A DNA stretch of 64,000 nucleotides from CAZXFH01 sp964640055 (GCA_964640055.1 CAZXFH010000014.1:1-64000), one strand, 5' to 3'. Shown: positions 36,701 to 46,263, numbered from the stretch's first letter. Program-made: numbers and translations. Notes: a model not told the origin generated them from the letters alone.

Positions 36701-38124
36701 GTTACGTCTACTGAATCCGAGTTCACATCTTGACCTGTTCCCTGCCAATCGGCAAGATCCGCATAAGATGAATCCTGGTAATACACACAATTCTGATTAG
36801 AAACCAGATCATTACTATTAGATGATAAAACAGTTGAGGTAGAAACCAGACTTATCGCAGATGATTCGGTATTACCTGTATGATTGTTGATCACGATGTT
36901 GTTTTTCAAATCCATATTGACTGGACCAGTGGATGAGTTTCCGACACCATGACATGGATCAGCAGATGCATTGTCATTGACAACAAAGGTATTGTGATAC
37001 ACGCTGAAGTTTTGCGCATCATTACCGGACATATGTAAAAATCCGTAAACCGGAACGGTCTCATCAGAGGCCCCGGCATCCACCATATTATTAACCACAC
37101 TGAATTCAGCACCAGCAGGATGGCTGGCAGTAACAACTCCACCAATCTTAGTTACGGACCCGGTTGTTTTCTCGACGGCTGCATGAATGACATTATTATG
37201 CACTTCAGCGGAAGGTCCCCAGGAAAGATAAATACCATAATTATATTCATAGGTGGTAGCACTTGGATAGAGATAAACTGTATTATTATTAAATACACAA
37301 TCTCCGAAAATATAGGTCGATATTCCGCGGGCGCCAGTATGGATCTCATTGTCAACAACAATACCCTGGGTGTACAAATTAGTCCAATCGCCCCAGACAG
37401 CAACCCCATCGCGCCATACAGGCCGTTCAGGAGTACCGATCTGGCAATTCTCAACCGTAAAGCCTTTAATACCACCGACATCATTGGTTACTGCGCCATA
37501 TTTGAAATTATCCGTTACATTATCAAGATTCTTAATAATCAGGTTCTTAAGAACAACGGTATCTGCATCGGTAGTATTGAGACCAAAAGGTACTCTGGTA
37601 TCATTTGTTTCGGTGGTAACAGTAAGGTTACGACTATCGGTTCCATTATTACTTCCGTCAAAGGTCACATAACCTTTGTCGAAACCAATCATCTGAGCGC
37701 CATTCCCCATTGAAGCACCCGGGGTCACAATCAAACACACATCCCGTCCAGTAGCAGGTTTAACAACAACATTATTGTCAACAGACAGATCTGCCATAAA
37801 AGTGAAACTCGGTTCTCTTAATGTGTCGGCATCCAATATCAGGTTAACTGTTCCTGTTACTCCGTTTACATTGATTGAATCCACGGCAATATGCAATGAA
37901 TCATAACCTAAATCATGACTACCTTTAGGAATATAATAGTCACCCGCGGCAAGGGGATTGTCGCCTTTCTGCAGAACAGGTCTTGGCTTGACCAATTCTT
38001 TGGCAGCCATTCTTTCTTCCCAGTCTTCATCGGGATCAGCTTTTGGATTAGCGTTCGGATAATTCGCTAAAACCAAAGCACAAAGACTGAGTACCGCTAA
38101 CATAATAATTAACACTTTTCTCAT
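33727..38124 (-). CDS. Large secreted multidomain beta-helix protein with sorting tail
   Basis: A 1465-residue exported protein. Domains in rough order: signal peptide (1-20), right-handed parallel beta-helix with many Asn-rich turns (about 80-470, for example VVLKNLIIKNLDN, FNNNTVYLYP), a carbohydrate-binding-like jelly roll (about 510-640), an OB/DUF5689-like domain (about 650-790, VACTGVVTATTIGAPIFMQD), FN3- or cadherin-like segments, a second jelly roll (about 1070-1230), another FN3, and a Por-type sorting tail (about 1375-1465, LHQNYPNPFNPTTTIKYDLP). Likely a surface-anchored or released polysaccharide-binding or -degrading protein; no catalytic site was identified. Confidence 0.88.
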   Translation of the reverse strand: MRKVLIIMLAVLSLCALVLANYPNANPKADPDEDWEERMAAKELVKPRPVLQKGDNPLAAGDYYIPKGSHDLGYDSLHIAVDSINVNGVTGTVNLILDADTLREPSFTFMADLSVDNNVVVKPATGRDVCLIVTPGASMGNGAQMIGFDKGYVTFDGSNNGTDSRNLTVTTETNDTRVPFGLNTTDADTVVLKNLIIKNLDNVTDNFKYGAVTNDVGGIKGFTVENCQIGTPERPVWRDGVAVWGDWTNLYTQGIVVDNEIHTGARGISTYIFGDCVFNNNTVYLYPSATTYEYNYGIYLSWGPSAEVHNNVIHAAVEKTTGSVTKIGGVVTASHPAGAEFSVVNNMVDAGASDETVPVYGFLHMSGNDAQNFSVYHNTFVVNDNASADPCHGVGNSSTGPVNMDLKNNIVINNHTGNTESSAISLVSTSTVLSSNSNDLVSNQNCVYYQDSSYADLADWQGTGQDVNSDSVDVTFVAANDLHLAAPSDTDLDLVVPKISEVDMDIDGDPRLELFYAYAGADEGTAYPVTNDLHIGFADDSDLANWDPDGWESVSVNSELNALQIKDAGWSMGVKRPVNATYGSIYKLVMYIKTAAWEGGTVELSVEGLGNDQISKSIISEDTWTEYSIIGIAGSESGNIYISGSYPATHNDTVWVDSLSWDDQYLDVYPSDDIAAARAVPVGDTVACTGVVTATTIGAPIFMQDETAGISLYDWDFINDGIVKEGDEILVIGERAAYHGLEQISYVDDNYIVLSEGNPVEPTLITVPDLDSRDYQGMLVKIEDVDTVAGEFSWPAEGSDATITLMDADSNQFNLRIDKDGDMDGATPPKTWPLTLFGVVGEYYDPQVMPRYMEDFNSAPDPFTILNPADGTVITSLDDPNIDTVMIDAEEVLALFTNWSEAIDPDMDTVTYEVLIWPEGPEEALVTQDTSIYIALEEEEPWTMNGTYYATVMAMDAVGGKTYSDTVEFTFDIPAPPEITYADVVLVDNMPQIYAQFNLPFAEADVAHFTILDESAGTATTPTAIDSLDSNIVMLSGDLPEDHHIALAYSDIVTPGGTVSVTDTVYAGKVLIPFSANHPEDAAQIITDFESDVGSFLDPNWSGSTSAADASTFEVSDEAAYRGTKSGKMTIIDKTDTEGGWYVRELYGYPFAYSVSTTSTIMFVVKGTNTEVEMRLSVKDSGYEQGPWTRVSLSEDDWQVVSFDLENDDAEGWITGNGEVEGETVLIEGIHMRCAEDVDVVLYIDEFTERPNSNSPPSAFTMVQPTDGYEITEADVVQDSLIEVKWTQAVDPDGDAVSYEFFLLDAAVDTLVDHFTTSDTSQLLDAPGYEDNGNYKFYVLAYDPWDAFSSSDTVNVTVNMPEVGIDDGPAIPKSFALHQNYPNPFNPTTTIKYDLPEAAFVKLVIYDIMGREIRTLISNKQNAGYKSITWNGRDRNGRLVSSGLYIYHLTTDKGNSKIKKMTFMK

Positions 38125-38589
38125 ACTTCATTCCTCCTCATGTTTTAATTTAATAAATGTGATAAATAAGCCGATCTATATTAGCTTTTGATTTTTTAGT
38201 TCTATTTAATGGTTTCCGATTCACTTTGTTAGAAATATTTTAATACATAAATAGTGATATAGCAAGGAAAATATCATATTTTTTTATTTTATGATTCTCT
38301 TTATATAAAGCCAGTATAATTTCACTTAATCAGCTGCTAAATTTTGCTGGAAATTGATGCCAACAAAATAATATTTTGATAATCCATAATTTCCATCTAT
38401 ATTTAATGTTAAATAGATAACTTAACTAACTAATTATTTGATTATTACACTAAAAATTAATCTTAAAATATAATGTGCCTTTGCGAAAACCTCCAAAAGC
38501 CACTCAAAAAAAGAAAAATTAATTGCATTTATTATATCATAAAGATAAGCTGATAAGTTAAACTAACTAACCAAGAGGAGTTAGTCTTG
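38125..38589. other. A/T-rich divergent promoter region
   Basis: About 465 bases between the minus-strand beta-helix gene and the plus-strand TonB receptor. It is strongly A/T rich and has no coding frame. It must hold promoters in both directions, but I could not pick convincing -10/-35 or FCB-type -7/-33 elements. The receptor gene has GAGGAG at about 38575-38580. Confidence 0.5.
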
Positions 38590-41586
38590 ATGGCCAGATT
38601 GAGCAACTACAAATTTTTGATTCTAATATTTGGTTTGCTTTTTACCGCCCTTTACTTATTCGGTGGCTCTACAGGTAAAATTGCGGGGAAAGTCACGGAT
38701 AAAACCACCGGCGAACCGCTAATCGGTGTCAATATTGTAGTCAAAGGAACCTCCATGGGAGGCGCCACAGATAAAAATGGTTATTTTGTTATTTTGAATC
38801 TGCGGCCGGGTGAATATACCCTCTCTGCCAGTTATATTGGTTATCAAACCGTTACGGTTGAGGATGTGTTGGTCAATACCGACCGCACCACACAGATTGA
38901 TATTGAAATGAATCCGGCCGTACTGGATATGCAGCAAGAGGTCGTGGTGACCGCGGAACGGCCAATTGTCGAAAAGGACAAAACCTCCTCCTCTATTCAC
39001 ATGCAGGCGCAGGAGATCAATGAGCAGCCGGTGGAAGGGGTGCGGGATCTGCTGGAACTGACGCCAGGTGTCAACCGGAATGCCGATGGTACCATTAGTA
39101 TTCGCGGTGGCGGCGGATACGATATCAATTATTCTATTAATGGTATCAGAGCCATGAATACCAACACTTCGGTCACTGCCTTTGGTGGATCGGGCATGTC
39201 AAAATCCGAAAACAGCTGGAAATATGAAATTAACCCCTTGGCCGTCTCGCAAATGGAAGTGGTCTCAGGTGGCTTTAATGCCGAATATGGTAATGCCCAG
39301 TCCGGGGTCGTTAAAGTAGTGACCAAAGAAGGGGGTTCCCGCTTTACCGGTGGCTTTCGCTATGAATACCGCCCCCCGGGGAAATACCATTACGGCGACT
39401 ATCTCTACTCCCACCAGCAACCGGAATGGGAGCGCTGGGGAAATCCGGATAATATTGATAAATGGCTCGACAATTCTTCCTTTAGAACCGACAGCGCAGC
39501 CATCAATAATTATAATCTGTGGGTCATGAATCATACCCCCGGCGATGAAAAAATCATCCTCTTCCGCATTGATTCCACTACCGGTGAAATTGAATCCTAT
39601 CAGCGGGATAACCGGGCCAATATCATGGGCGTCTATGACTACCGCCAGTTTGCAGCGCAGCGCTATCTATTCAGCCTGGGGGGCCCGCTGGGACCGAACG
39701 GGAATCGCACCTCTTTCTTTATTTCCGGCGAGTACAAAGAGAAGCCCACCCGCCTGCCAACCGTTGCCAAAACCCAGAAATTGAGCAATTATACGATTGT
39801 ATTGACCTATAATCCGGCCTCCAAGCATAAATTCAGGTTCACCAATATGTATCGTTATTACGAAGGTGGCATGGGCTCTGGAGCCGAGGATATTCGCTGG
39901 GCCGGCCTGGGGGGCTGGAGCGGCGCCCGTAAAAAGTATACTCTGATCTATGATGCACTCCGGGAAGAAACCATTACCTCCCAGAACCTGGATTACCGGT
40001 ATGTGATCAGTTCCAAATCCTTTCTCAAGGTCGCGGTGATTCATCAGTTTGAAGAGCTCTTCTCCCTGCAGCGTCCGGTACCGGGCATCGCCAAAGATGC
40101 CCAACTGGTGGCTCAGGGCAAGCGGGAAACCCGCCTGCTGGAAAACCGGGGGGATTGGTTCCTGAAATACCGCGATTACTACACCTGGTCAAGTCTCTAC
40201 AATCAGGCCTCCTTAACTGATTACTGGGAGGGTAATATTCACTATTCCAGTCAGGTCAATGACCGCCATCAAATCAAACTGGGAGTAGAGGCTTCTGTCA
40301 AGGATCAGGATTTCAATGCCTCCTCCTCTCTGACGGTTTCATCTTTTATCTGGCGCACCGGTTTTGCCACCAATTACAAGGCCAGTACCAGGTATCTGGC
40401 TGCCTATGCTCAGGATAAAATTGAGTTTGGCGGTATGATCGCTAATCTGGGCTTGCGGTTGGATGCTTACAATTTTGGTGCACAGCTGCCTGAATATGAA
40501 CATCACGTCTTTTACCCGGCTGAAAATGAGGGCTTTGAAGGGGGCATTGGCATCCCGGCCTGGGAAGACGCAAAAACCTTTGTCACCCTTTCACCCCGGG
40601 TGGGAATCTCTTTCCCCATTTCCGACAAAGCCGCTTTCCGGGTACAATACGGCCACTTCCGTTCCTTACCAATCGTAGCCCGGGCCCTGGACAATCAGAC
40701 CAATCACGGCTGGGGTATTGTGGGCAATCCCAATCTGGAACCCAAACTCAGTATCAACTATGAAGTCGGCTTGCAATACAATCTCTGGGATACCCATCAG
40801 TTGGATATCGTCACTTACTACAATGATCTGAAGAATCAGACCAATTCTATCTATAAAGAAACCACGGCCGGATCCATCAAATACTCCGGTGACTACAAAG
40901 GAACTTACCGTACCTATACCAATAACAGTTACGGCAGTAGTCAGGGGGTGGAAATTTCCTTTGCCAACAAGCGGGTTGATCACTGGCGCTATCGCCTGGG
41001 GTATGCCCTTTCGCAGGTTAAATATGGTTATACCGGGTTATATATTGAACCGGAAGAACTGACCTTGCAATTAAAACAAAAATATACCTACTCTGCGGCT
41101 GAATTTACAGCCGGAGAGGATCGTACACACCGCTTCAACGGGTCTTTAACCTATCTGATTTATAAAGATCAGGGACCTCAGATTTTCGGGATCAAGCCCT
41201 TATCCAATATAACCCTCAGTGCCATCTATCGTGTGACCAGTGGTACCCCCTATTACTGGTCGCCGGACTATGTCCCTGAATCAGAGGTCAAAATTGAAAG
41301 AAACCGGCGCTATCCCCCGGAATCCAGTACTGACCTCAGGATCGAAAAAAAGTTCACTGTTTCCGGATTTGATATGACGGCCAGCGTCCGCATTAAGAAC
41401 CTGTTTAACAATAAACAATTGACCCCGATATCTGATTCAGCGGAATTGGATCGTTGGATGAAAAAAAGTATCACCTATATGGATCCGGGCAACGAACCCA
41501 ACCGGGACTACCGGCTCTACAATTATTTTCAGGCCTATAAGAATGTTCCCCGGGAAATTTACTTTAATATTGGCGTTAATTTCTAA
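38590..41586 (+). CDS. TonB-dependent outer-membrane receptor with CarboxypepD_reg-like domain
   Basis: A 998-residue receptor. After a signal peptide comes a CarboxypepD_reg-like beta-sandwich (about 27-105: GKIAGKVTDKTTGEPLIGVN, GYFVILNLRPGEYTLSASYI), then the plug (about 115-235: VVVTAERPIVEKDKTSSS, LLELTPGVNRNADGTISIRG) and a C-terminal 22-strand barrel ending in aromatic NIGVNF. This architecture is shared with SusC-like receptors, though no SusD homologue follows. It heads a plus-strand run with a large secreted partner and a PorV-like protein, which suggests active uptake of a bulky substrate. Confidence 0.93.
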   Translation: MARLSNYKFLILIFGLLFTALYLFGGSTGKIAGKVTDKTTGEPLIGVNIVVKGTSMGGATDKNGYFVILNLRPGEYTLSASYIGYQTVTVEDVLVNTDRTTQIDIEMNPAVLDMQQEVVVTAERPIVEKDKTSSSIHMQAQEINEQPVEGVRDLLELTPGVNRNADGTISIRGGGGYDINYSINGIRAMNTNTSVTAFGGSGMSKSENSWKYEINPLAVSQMEVVSGGFNAEYGNAQSGVVKVVTKEGGSRFTGGFRYEYRPPGKYHYGDYLYSHQQPEWERWGNPDNIDKWLDNSSFRTDSAAINNYNLWVMNHTPGDEKIILFRIDSTTGEIESYQRDNRANIMGVYDYRQFAAQRYLFSLGGPLGPNGNRTSFFISGEYKEKPTRLPTVAKTQKLSNYTIVLTYNPASKHKFRFTNMYRYYEGGMGSGAEDIRWAGLGGWSGARKKYTLIYDALREETITSQNLDYRYVISSKSFLKVAVIHQFEELFSLQRPVPGIAKDAQLVAQGKRETRLLENRGDWFLKYRDYYTWSSLYNQASLTDYWEGNIHYSSQVNDRHQIKLGVEASVKDQDFNASSSLTVSSFIWRTGFATNYKASTRYLAAYAQDKIEFGGMIANLGLRLDAYNFGAQLPEYEHHVFYPAENEGFEGGIGIPAWEDAKTFVTLSPRVGISFPISDKAAFRVQYGHFRSLPIVARALDNQTNHGWGIVGNPNLEPKLSINYEVGLQYNLWDTHQLDIVTYYNDLKNQTNSIYKETTAGSIKYSGDYKGTYRTYTNNSYGSSQGVEISFANKRVDHWRYRLGYALSQVKYGYTGLYIEPEELTLQLKQKYTYSAAEFTAGEDRTHRFNGSLTYLIYKDQGPQIFGIKPLSNITLSAIYRVTSGTPYYWSPDYVPESEVKIERNRRYPPESSTDLRIEKKFTVSGFDMTASVRIKNLFNNKQLTPISDSAELDRWMKKSITYMDPGNEPNRDYRLYNYFQAYKNVPREIYFNIGVNF

Positions 41587-41622
41587 TTCGGGTTGATTAG
41601 CTTGAATCTTTACGGAGGCACA

Positions 41623-43650
41623 ATGCATCGAAAAAAGTGGTCAGATAAAACTGTTCTCCTTTTATTCATTTTATTTCTGTTCACAGGAATAAAAGCACAA
41701 AATTATCCCCGTACCATTGAACTAACCAGGGGTCGGCTCTGGCACAGTTTTCATTTCACCCAGGAATGTGAGCCGCTGGCCGACTGGGAGCCCATGAATT
41801 ACGGTCTGGACTGGCCCGGATATAATATTAAAGAACTGAGCAGTAATATCGGCGGCACTTATAATTATATGATCACCGGCGGATTCTTTATTTCGGCCCT
41901 GCGGACCATTGACCCGGATACAGTCCAGGGCTGGATGGACTTTTGTGCCAATGGTGACCGCAACACCAGCTGGGATAGTGGCAAACAGCCCTTTCTGGCG
42001 CTACGGCACGAAAAAAAATGGAAACATGGTGAGAATTACTACCTGGCCACCGATCCTCAGGAAGCTGAGGAGCTGATTATCTCCGAATGGGAAAAGGATC
42101 CGCAATATCCGGATTATGATAAAGAAAACAAGAAGTTCAACATTCACGCTACCCGCGAAGTTCGCCAATGGTCTGGTTCCCAGGCCGATCAGAACTATGT
42201 GATTGTGGAATACCGCATTAATTCGGTGCGCACGGAACTGCATGGACTGGACAGTGCTGTGGTGCTGTTTTCCTATGCCATCTCACCGACTGACCGGGGC
42301 TGGAATTATACCAATCCCAATTACCGTCCGGGGGCCCGCAACACCCAGAGTGTCTGGGAACCTGAAAAAGGGCTGGTCACCTTCTGGGCCGGTGATTTCC
42401 GGGAAACAGCTCAGGATGAAAGCTTTGATTATTATGAGTACTATCAAAGGAACACCGTGACCAATGAACTGGAAAAACGGTCTGAATTCATGGCACCGGG
42501 CAAAGTGGGTATTAAAATTCTGGAAGTCAGCCTGAATGGTGATCCGCTGGATTATGAATTTGTCTGGTCAGCAGCGCCGCATAGTTCGGATTATGAAGGC
42601 CCTTTTACCGGCGTTTCGGGCTTCGATAATAAATATGAAGCCATGCGTAATCCACTCAAATTACGGGAGGCTTTTACTGATCCCGATGATCCCAGAATGG
42701 GCAATAGCCGCTTATATGCCAATTTTTCGATCGGCCCTTTTAATTTGCGCGGGCGTGGCCGGGGTGAGCTGAAAGTGGTCGTAGCCGAATTCGTCGGAGG
42801 TGCCGATCTGAAGACCGCCCGCTCACTGACCCTGGCCCAGAAAGACTCGATCAGAGCCTTGGCTGACAGTGCGGTCAGCTATTTGAACGAACGGGTGGAA
42901 TTTAATTATAATCATGACTATTGTGTGCCTATGGCACCACCCGGTCCAGAGTTCAGTGTCTCGCCTGACAGCAGCCGCGAAGGCCGGGTCGGTAATATCA
43001 TCACCTTTTCGGATAGTGTTGAGTATGTGAACGATCCCCATCAGGGTTTTCCGGATGTGGCCGGTTACCGGATCTATCGCTCCGCCGAATTTCCCTTTGG
43101 TCCCTGGGAATTGATCGCTGACATTCCGGTTAAAAGCAATACCCACTGGTCCGACGATGAGCAGCAATATAAATTTTTAGATAAAAAAGTCGCACTGGGC
43201 TATGGTTACTATTACAGTATCACCAGTTATGACCAGGGACATGATCAGTGGGCCGAAGATCCCGGCGTGTCGGTTCCGCCTCTGGAATCTTCGGTCTTTG
43301 CCAACCGCTCCACCACACCCTTTTATACCACCCTGAGACCGCAATCCGGACAGGATGTGCTGGACAATGTCACTGTTGTTCCCAATCCCTTTTATGTCTC
43401 CTCGGGACTGCAGAGTGCTGCGGACGCCAAATTGATCCAGTTTGTGAATGTACCGGCAGAATGTACCATCCGGATCTTTACCCTGCGGGGTGATCTGGTT
43501 AAGACGATTCGCCATGATAATCCCAGCAGCGGGGTAGCCACCTGGAACCAGATCAGTGATAACAATCAGTACATCAAAAGTGGCATGTATTACTACCATC
43601 TTACCTCGGAATATGGCGGGACAAAGGGAAAATTTTGTATAATCAATTGA
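41623..43650 (+). CDS. Large secreted receptor-partner protein with sorting-tail-like end
   Basis: A 675-residue exported protein (signal peptide SDKTVLLLFILFLFTGIKA) that I cannot assign to a family. The body is rich in Trp and Tyr. Residues about 495-580 look FN3-like (VAGYRIYRSAEFPFGPWELI), and the last 85 residues form an Ig-like tail (NVTVVPNPFYVSSG, IRIFTLRGDLVKTIRH, SGMYYYHLTSEYGG) related to, but distinct from, the QNYPNPFNP sorting tails. GGAGG precedes the ATG at 41623. Its place right after the receptor makes it a candidate surface ligand-binding subunit, analogous to SusD by position only. Confidence 0.8.
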   Translation: MHRKKWSDKTVLLLFILFLFTGIKAQNYPRTIELTRGRLWHSFHFTQECEPLADWEPMNYGLDWPGYNIKELSSNIGGTYNYMITGGFFISALRTIDPDTVQGWMDFCANGDRNTSWDSGKQPFLALRHEKKWKHGENYYLATDPQEAEELIISEWEKDPQYPDYDKENKKFNIHATREVRQWSGSQADQNYVIVEYRINSVRTELHGLDSAVVLFSYAISPTDRGWNYTNPNYRPGARNTQSVWEPEKGLVTFWAGDFRETAQDESFDYYEYYQRNTVTNELEKRSEFMAPGKVGIKILEVSLNGDPLDYEFVWSAAPHSSDYEGPFTGVSGFDNKYEAMRNPLKLREAFTDPDDPRMGNSRLYANFSIGPFNLRGRGRGELKVVVAEFVGGADLKTARSLTLAQKDSIRALADSAVSYLNERVEFNYNHDYCVPMAPPGPEFSVSPDSSREGRVGNIITFSDSVEYVNDPHQGFPDVAGYRIYRSAEFPFGPWELIADIPVKSNTHWSDDEQQYKFLDKKVALGYGYYYSITSYDQGHDQWAEDPGVSVPPLESSVFANRSTTPFYTTLRPQSGQDVLDNVTVVPNPFYVSSGLQSAADAKLIQFVNVPAECTIRIFTLRGDLVKTIRHDNPSSGVATWNQISDNNQYIKSGMYYYHLTSEYGGTKGKFCIIN

Positions 43651-43667
43651 TAAAAATGGAAGTCATA

Positions 43668-44660
43668 ATGAAAATCTCGAAACTATCCCATATCTTTATT
43701 ATTTGTATGTTCCTCACCTCCATCTCTGAAATCCGGGCGGCTGAAGATTTTAATACCACCGGATCCACTGGTTTTGTATTTCTGTCCCTCCCGGTCAGCG
43801 CCCGCTATGTTTCCATGGGTGAAACCGGGATCACCCTGGAAAACAGCAATGCCGACGGCCTTTTCATCAATCCGGCGCTGGGTGCCCGGGTCGACCGCAC
43901 CAATAACTTGAGTCTGATCTATGGCAACTGGTATATGGATACCGGTCATCATGCCCTGGCCTTTTTGCGCAAATTTCCCCTCATCGGATCCTTTGGTCTG
44001 ACGATCAACTATTTTGATTTCGGTTCGATTCAAAAAACCAGAACCATTACTTCTTCAGAATTGTCTACGCTGGGGCCCGAGGACAATAATATCTACAGAG
44101 ACCTGGGTTCCTACTCCGCCTATGGACTCGCTACCGGCCTGGCCTATTCACGGTTTCTAACCACTAATTTCAGTTTCGGTGCCAATCTTAAATATGTGCG
44201 GGAAACCATTGATGAGTATTTTACCGATAATCTACTGGTGGATATCGGCTTTGTTTACAATACCGGGATCGGACCTTTACGGGTGGGTGCTTATCTGAAC
44301 AATTTTGGTCTTGAAGCTGAATATGTGGATGAACAGTTCAAGATGCCGCAAAAATTGATCCTGGGGATTTCCGGGGAAGTTTTCGGCAGCCTGAAGGAGC
44401 CGACTTATCTCACCTTATTGACCGAAGCCATTCATCCCAATGATGCCGCGGAACGGGTTCATTTCGGTCTGGAAGCCCGCATTGCCGATTTGTTATTCTT
44501 GCGGGCCGGTTATAAATACGGTTATGAATTTGAGAATGTAACCGTTGGTCTGGGAGCCAAATTTGTCTACCACGCCATACCCTATAAATTTGATTTATCC
44601 TATATGAATCACACCTATCTCGAACATACCATCAGGTACACTTTATCAATGGGGATATAA
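43668..44660 (+). CDS. PorV/PorQ-family outer-membrane protein
   Basis: A 330-residue outer-membrane beta-barrel with signal peptide. The N-terminal STGFVFLSLPVSARYVSMGE with ETGITLENSNADGLFINPAL is the hallmark of the PorV/PorQ (UPF0164) family, whose members act in type IX secretion, for instance PorV shuttling cargo to the attachment complex. The later GLEARIADLLFLRAGYKYGY is also typical. GGAAG precedes the ATG at 43668. Being between the secreted partner and two more membrane proteins, it may serve export of the locus's own sorting-tail proteins. Confidence 0.88.
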   Translation: MKISKLSHIFIICMFLTSISEIRAAEDFNTTGSTGFVFLSLPVSARYVSMGETGITLENSNADGLFINPALGARVDRTNNLSLIYGNWYMDTGHHALAFLRKFPLIGSFGLTINYFDFGSIQKTRTITSSELSTLGPEDNNIYRDLGSYSAYGLATGLAYSRFLTTNFSFGANLKYVRETIDEYFTDNLLVDIGFVYNTGIGPLRVGAYLNNFGLEAEYVDEQFKMPQKLILGISGEVFGSLKEPTYLTLLTEAIHPNDAAERVHFGLEARIADLLFLRAGYKYGYEFENVTVGLGAKFVYHAIPYKFDLSYMNHTYLEHTIRYTLSMGI

Positions 44661-44663
44661 TCT

Positions 44664-45605
44664 ATGTTGAAAATAATTCGATATGTTCTGTTAAATTTGC
44701 TGATTACAGCGGTTATTTTCGCCCAGGGAAAACCGATTGAGATCAAATTATTGGCTGGTAGTCAGCAGCAAAATAAAGCCAAGGTCGCCCGGGAAGCTTA
44801 CGGCTGGAATACCGGCGCACAGCTGAACTATCTGTTAAGCGATAACTGGGCCACCAGCTTCCGTTTCTCTTTTGATTATATGCATTTAAAAGAAGACTCC
44901 GTGCTGCTGGAATGGAACTGGCCCTATTGGGAGCAGCGCTATATTGACTGGTTGCTGACCGGAGCCGATCAAACCGAGGTGGATTCCATTAACCGTGCCA
45001 AGGAATACTGGCGGCCCGACTCCAGCTATCACGGCGTCTTTAACCCCTATCAGTGGGTTCAGGAACTCAGTTTTTCCTTTGGATTACAATACCGGTATCA
45101 CCTGACCGACCGCTTTATGCTGTATGCCCAGTCCGGAATTGGGTTTAATCTTTACGAAAGACGCCTGAAAATGGTCGAAAACTGGATGAAGGAATTCAAC
45201 TGGCAATGGGATCTGCAAAAAGTGGCGGACAGTACCTATTCCGATGAAGAGATATGGAAATATCATACTTTTATGAAGCTGCATGACAAAAATCCGGATA
45301 CCTATCGCACCGCATATAATGAAGATAGTACTCAAGTATCCCTGACCTATAAATATTACCGTGATGTAACCCATTTTGCACCCAGCAAACGGGGTACTCG
45401 GCTCTTTGTGACCCCCAATATCGGTTGCCGTTTCCGCTTGACGGAAACCCTGGACCTGGATCTAAGTTACCACGGGGTATGGTATCTCAAGGGAGGCGTC
45501 ATCACCCAATTAGAAGATCTATTCCGGATCCGGGATAACAGTATCAAATGGTTTCCGTTTGAGACAAAAAGTATGCTCACCCTGGGCTTAACCGTCAGAT
45601 ATTAA
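44664..45605 (+). CDS. Outer-membrane-type protein of unknown function
   Basis: A 313-residue exported protein (signal peptide LLNLLITAVIFAQG) with alternating hydrophobic strands, such as LQYRYHLTDRFMLYAQSGIG and a C-terminal SMLTLGLTVRY ending in an aromatic residue, consistent with a beta-barrel. The centre (about 80-130 and 170-230) is Trp- and Tyr-rich and probably forms extracellular loops. It begins 3 bases after the PorV-like gene. No family recognised. Confidence 0.7.
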   Translation: MLKIIRYVLLNLLITAVIFAQGKPIEIKLLAGSQQQNKAKVAREAYGWNTGAQLNYLLSDNWATSFRFSFDYMHLKEDSVLLEWNWPYWEQRYIDWLLTGADQTEVDSINRAKEYWRPDSSYHGVFNPYQWVQELSFSFGLQYRYHLTDRFMLYAQSGIGFNLYERRLKMVENWMKEFNWQWDLQKVADSTYSDEEIWKYHTFMKLHDKNPDTYRTAYNEDSTQVSLTYKYYRDVTHFAPSKRGTRLFVTPNIGCRFRLTETLDLDLSYHGVWYLKGGVITQLEDLFRIRDNSIKWFPFETKSMLTLGLTVRY

Positions 45606-45624
45606 ATGTTGAGGTAGATGAACT

Positions 45625-46263
45625 ATGAAGATAATTCGCAACAGGATTGGTTTTGTTTTAGCCCTCTTATTTATGTTTACTACCCGGATCTATGCCCAGA
45701 GCGGCTGGTATATCGCTGCTCATGGCGCTTTCAGCAAACCGATTGGCCAGTTGAGCAACTGGTTCAAATACGGACAAACCCTGTCCTTCAGTATGGGACA
45801 GCAAAATGAGAAAGACTGGTTTGTGGAAGGGATGCTGGAGTATTCAGCCTATACCCAGGAAAACCTTTCCGGCTATCCCAAAGGCAAATTAGAGCTATAT
45901 TTAAAACATGTGGCCATCTGGGCGAACGGTAAATACCCCTTGCTCTCATTCGGAAATTTCACCCCCTATCTCAGCATTGCCGGGGGTCCGGTATACTGGG
46001 AAGGCCGGCGCGGTGAAATTGACGCCAATGAAGAACTGAGTATCCCGCACATTCCGGCCAAACTTTTACATGAATGGGATATGGGCGCGAAACTGGGTCT
46101 CGGATTTTTTATTAACTTTGGCCGGCTCAAATTAAGCGGAACCGCCAATTACAGATTAATAATCGGTAATCTCTACCCCACCATGCAGGAATACATCGAG
46201 CTGGACGGGGTAAACGGATTTCAATCCCTTAATTTCCGGACCGGCATATATTATCATTTTTAA
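45625..46263 (+). CDS. Small outer-membrane beta-barrel protein
   Basis: A 212-residue protein with signal peptide ending AQSGWYIAAHGAFSKPIG, followed by alternating amphipathic strands (PYLSIAGGPVYWEGRRGE, LGLGFFINFGRLKLSGTANY) and the C-terminal aromatic GIYYHF expected for BAM-inserted barrels. It looks like an eight-stranded OmpA/OmpX-like barrel. GAGG lies ahead of the ATG. It is part of the receptor run; exact role unknown. Confidence 0.75.
   Translation: MKIIRNRIGFVLALLFMFTTRIYAQSGWYIAAHGAFSKPIGQLSNWFKYGQTLSFSMGQQNEKDWFVEGMLEYSAYTQENLSGYPKGKLELYLKHVAIWANGKYPLLSFGNFTPYLSIAGGPVYWEGRRGEIDANEELSIPHIPAKLLHEWDMGAKLGLGFFINFGRLKLSGTANYRLIIGNLYPTMQEYIELDGVNGFQSLNFRTGIYYHF

Noticed and set aside
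34873..37713. Several long plus-strand frames opposite the beta-helix gene.
   Set aside because: They mirror the minus-strand codon pattern, have no ribosome binding site or recognisable domain, and lie inside a convincing secreted-protein gene.
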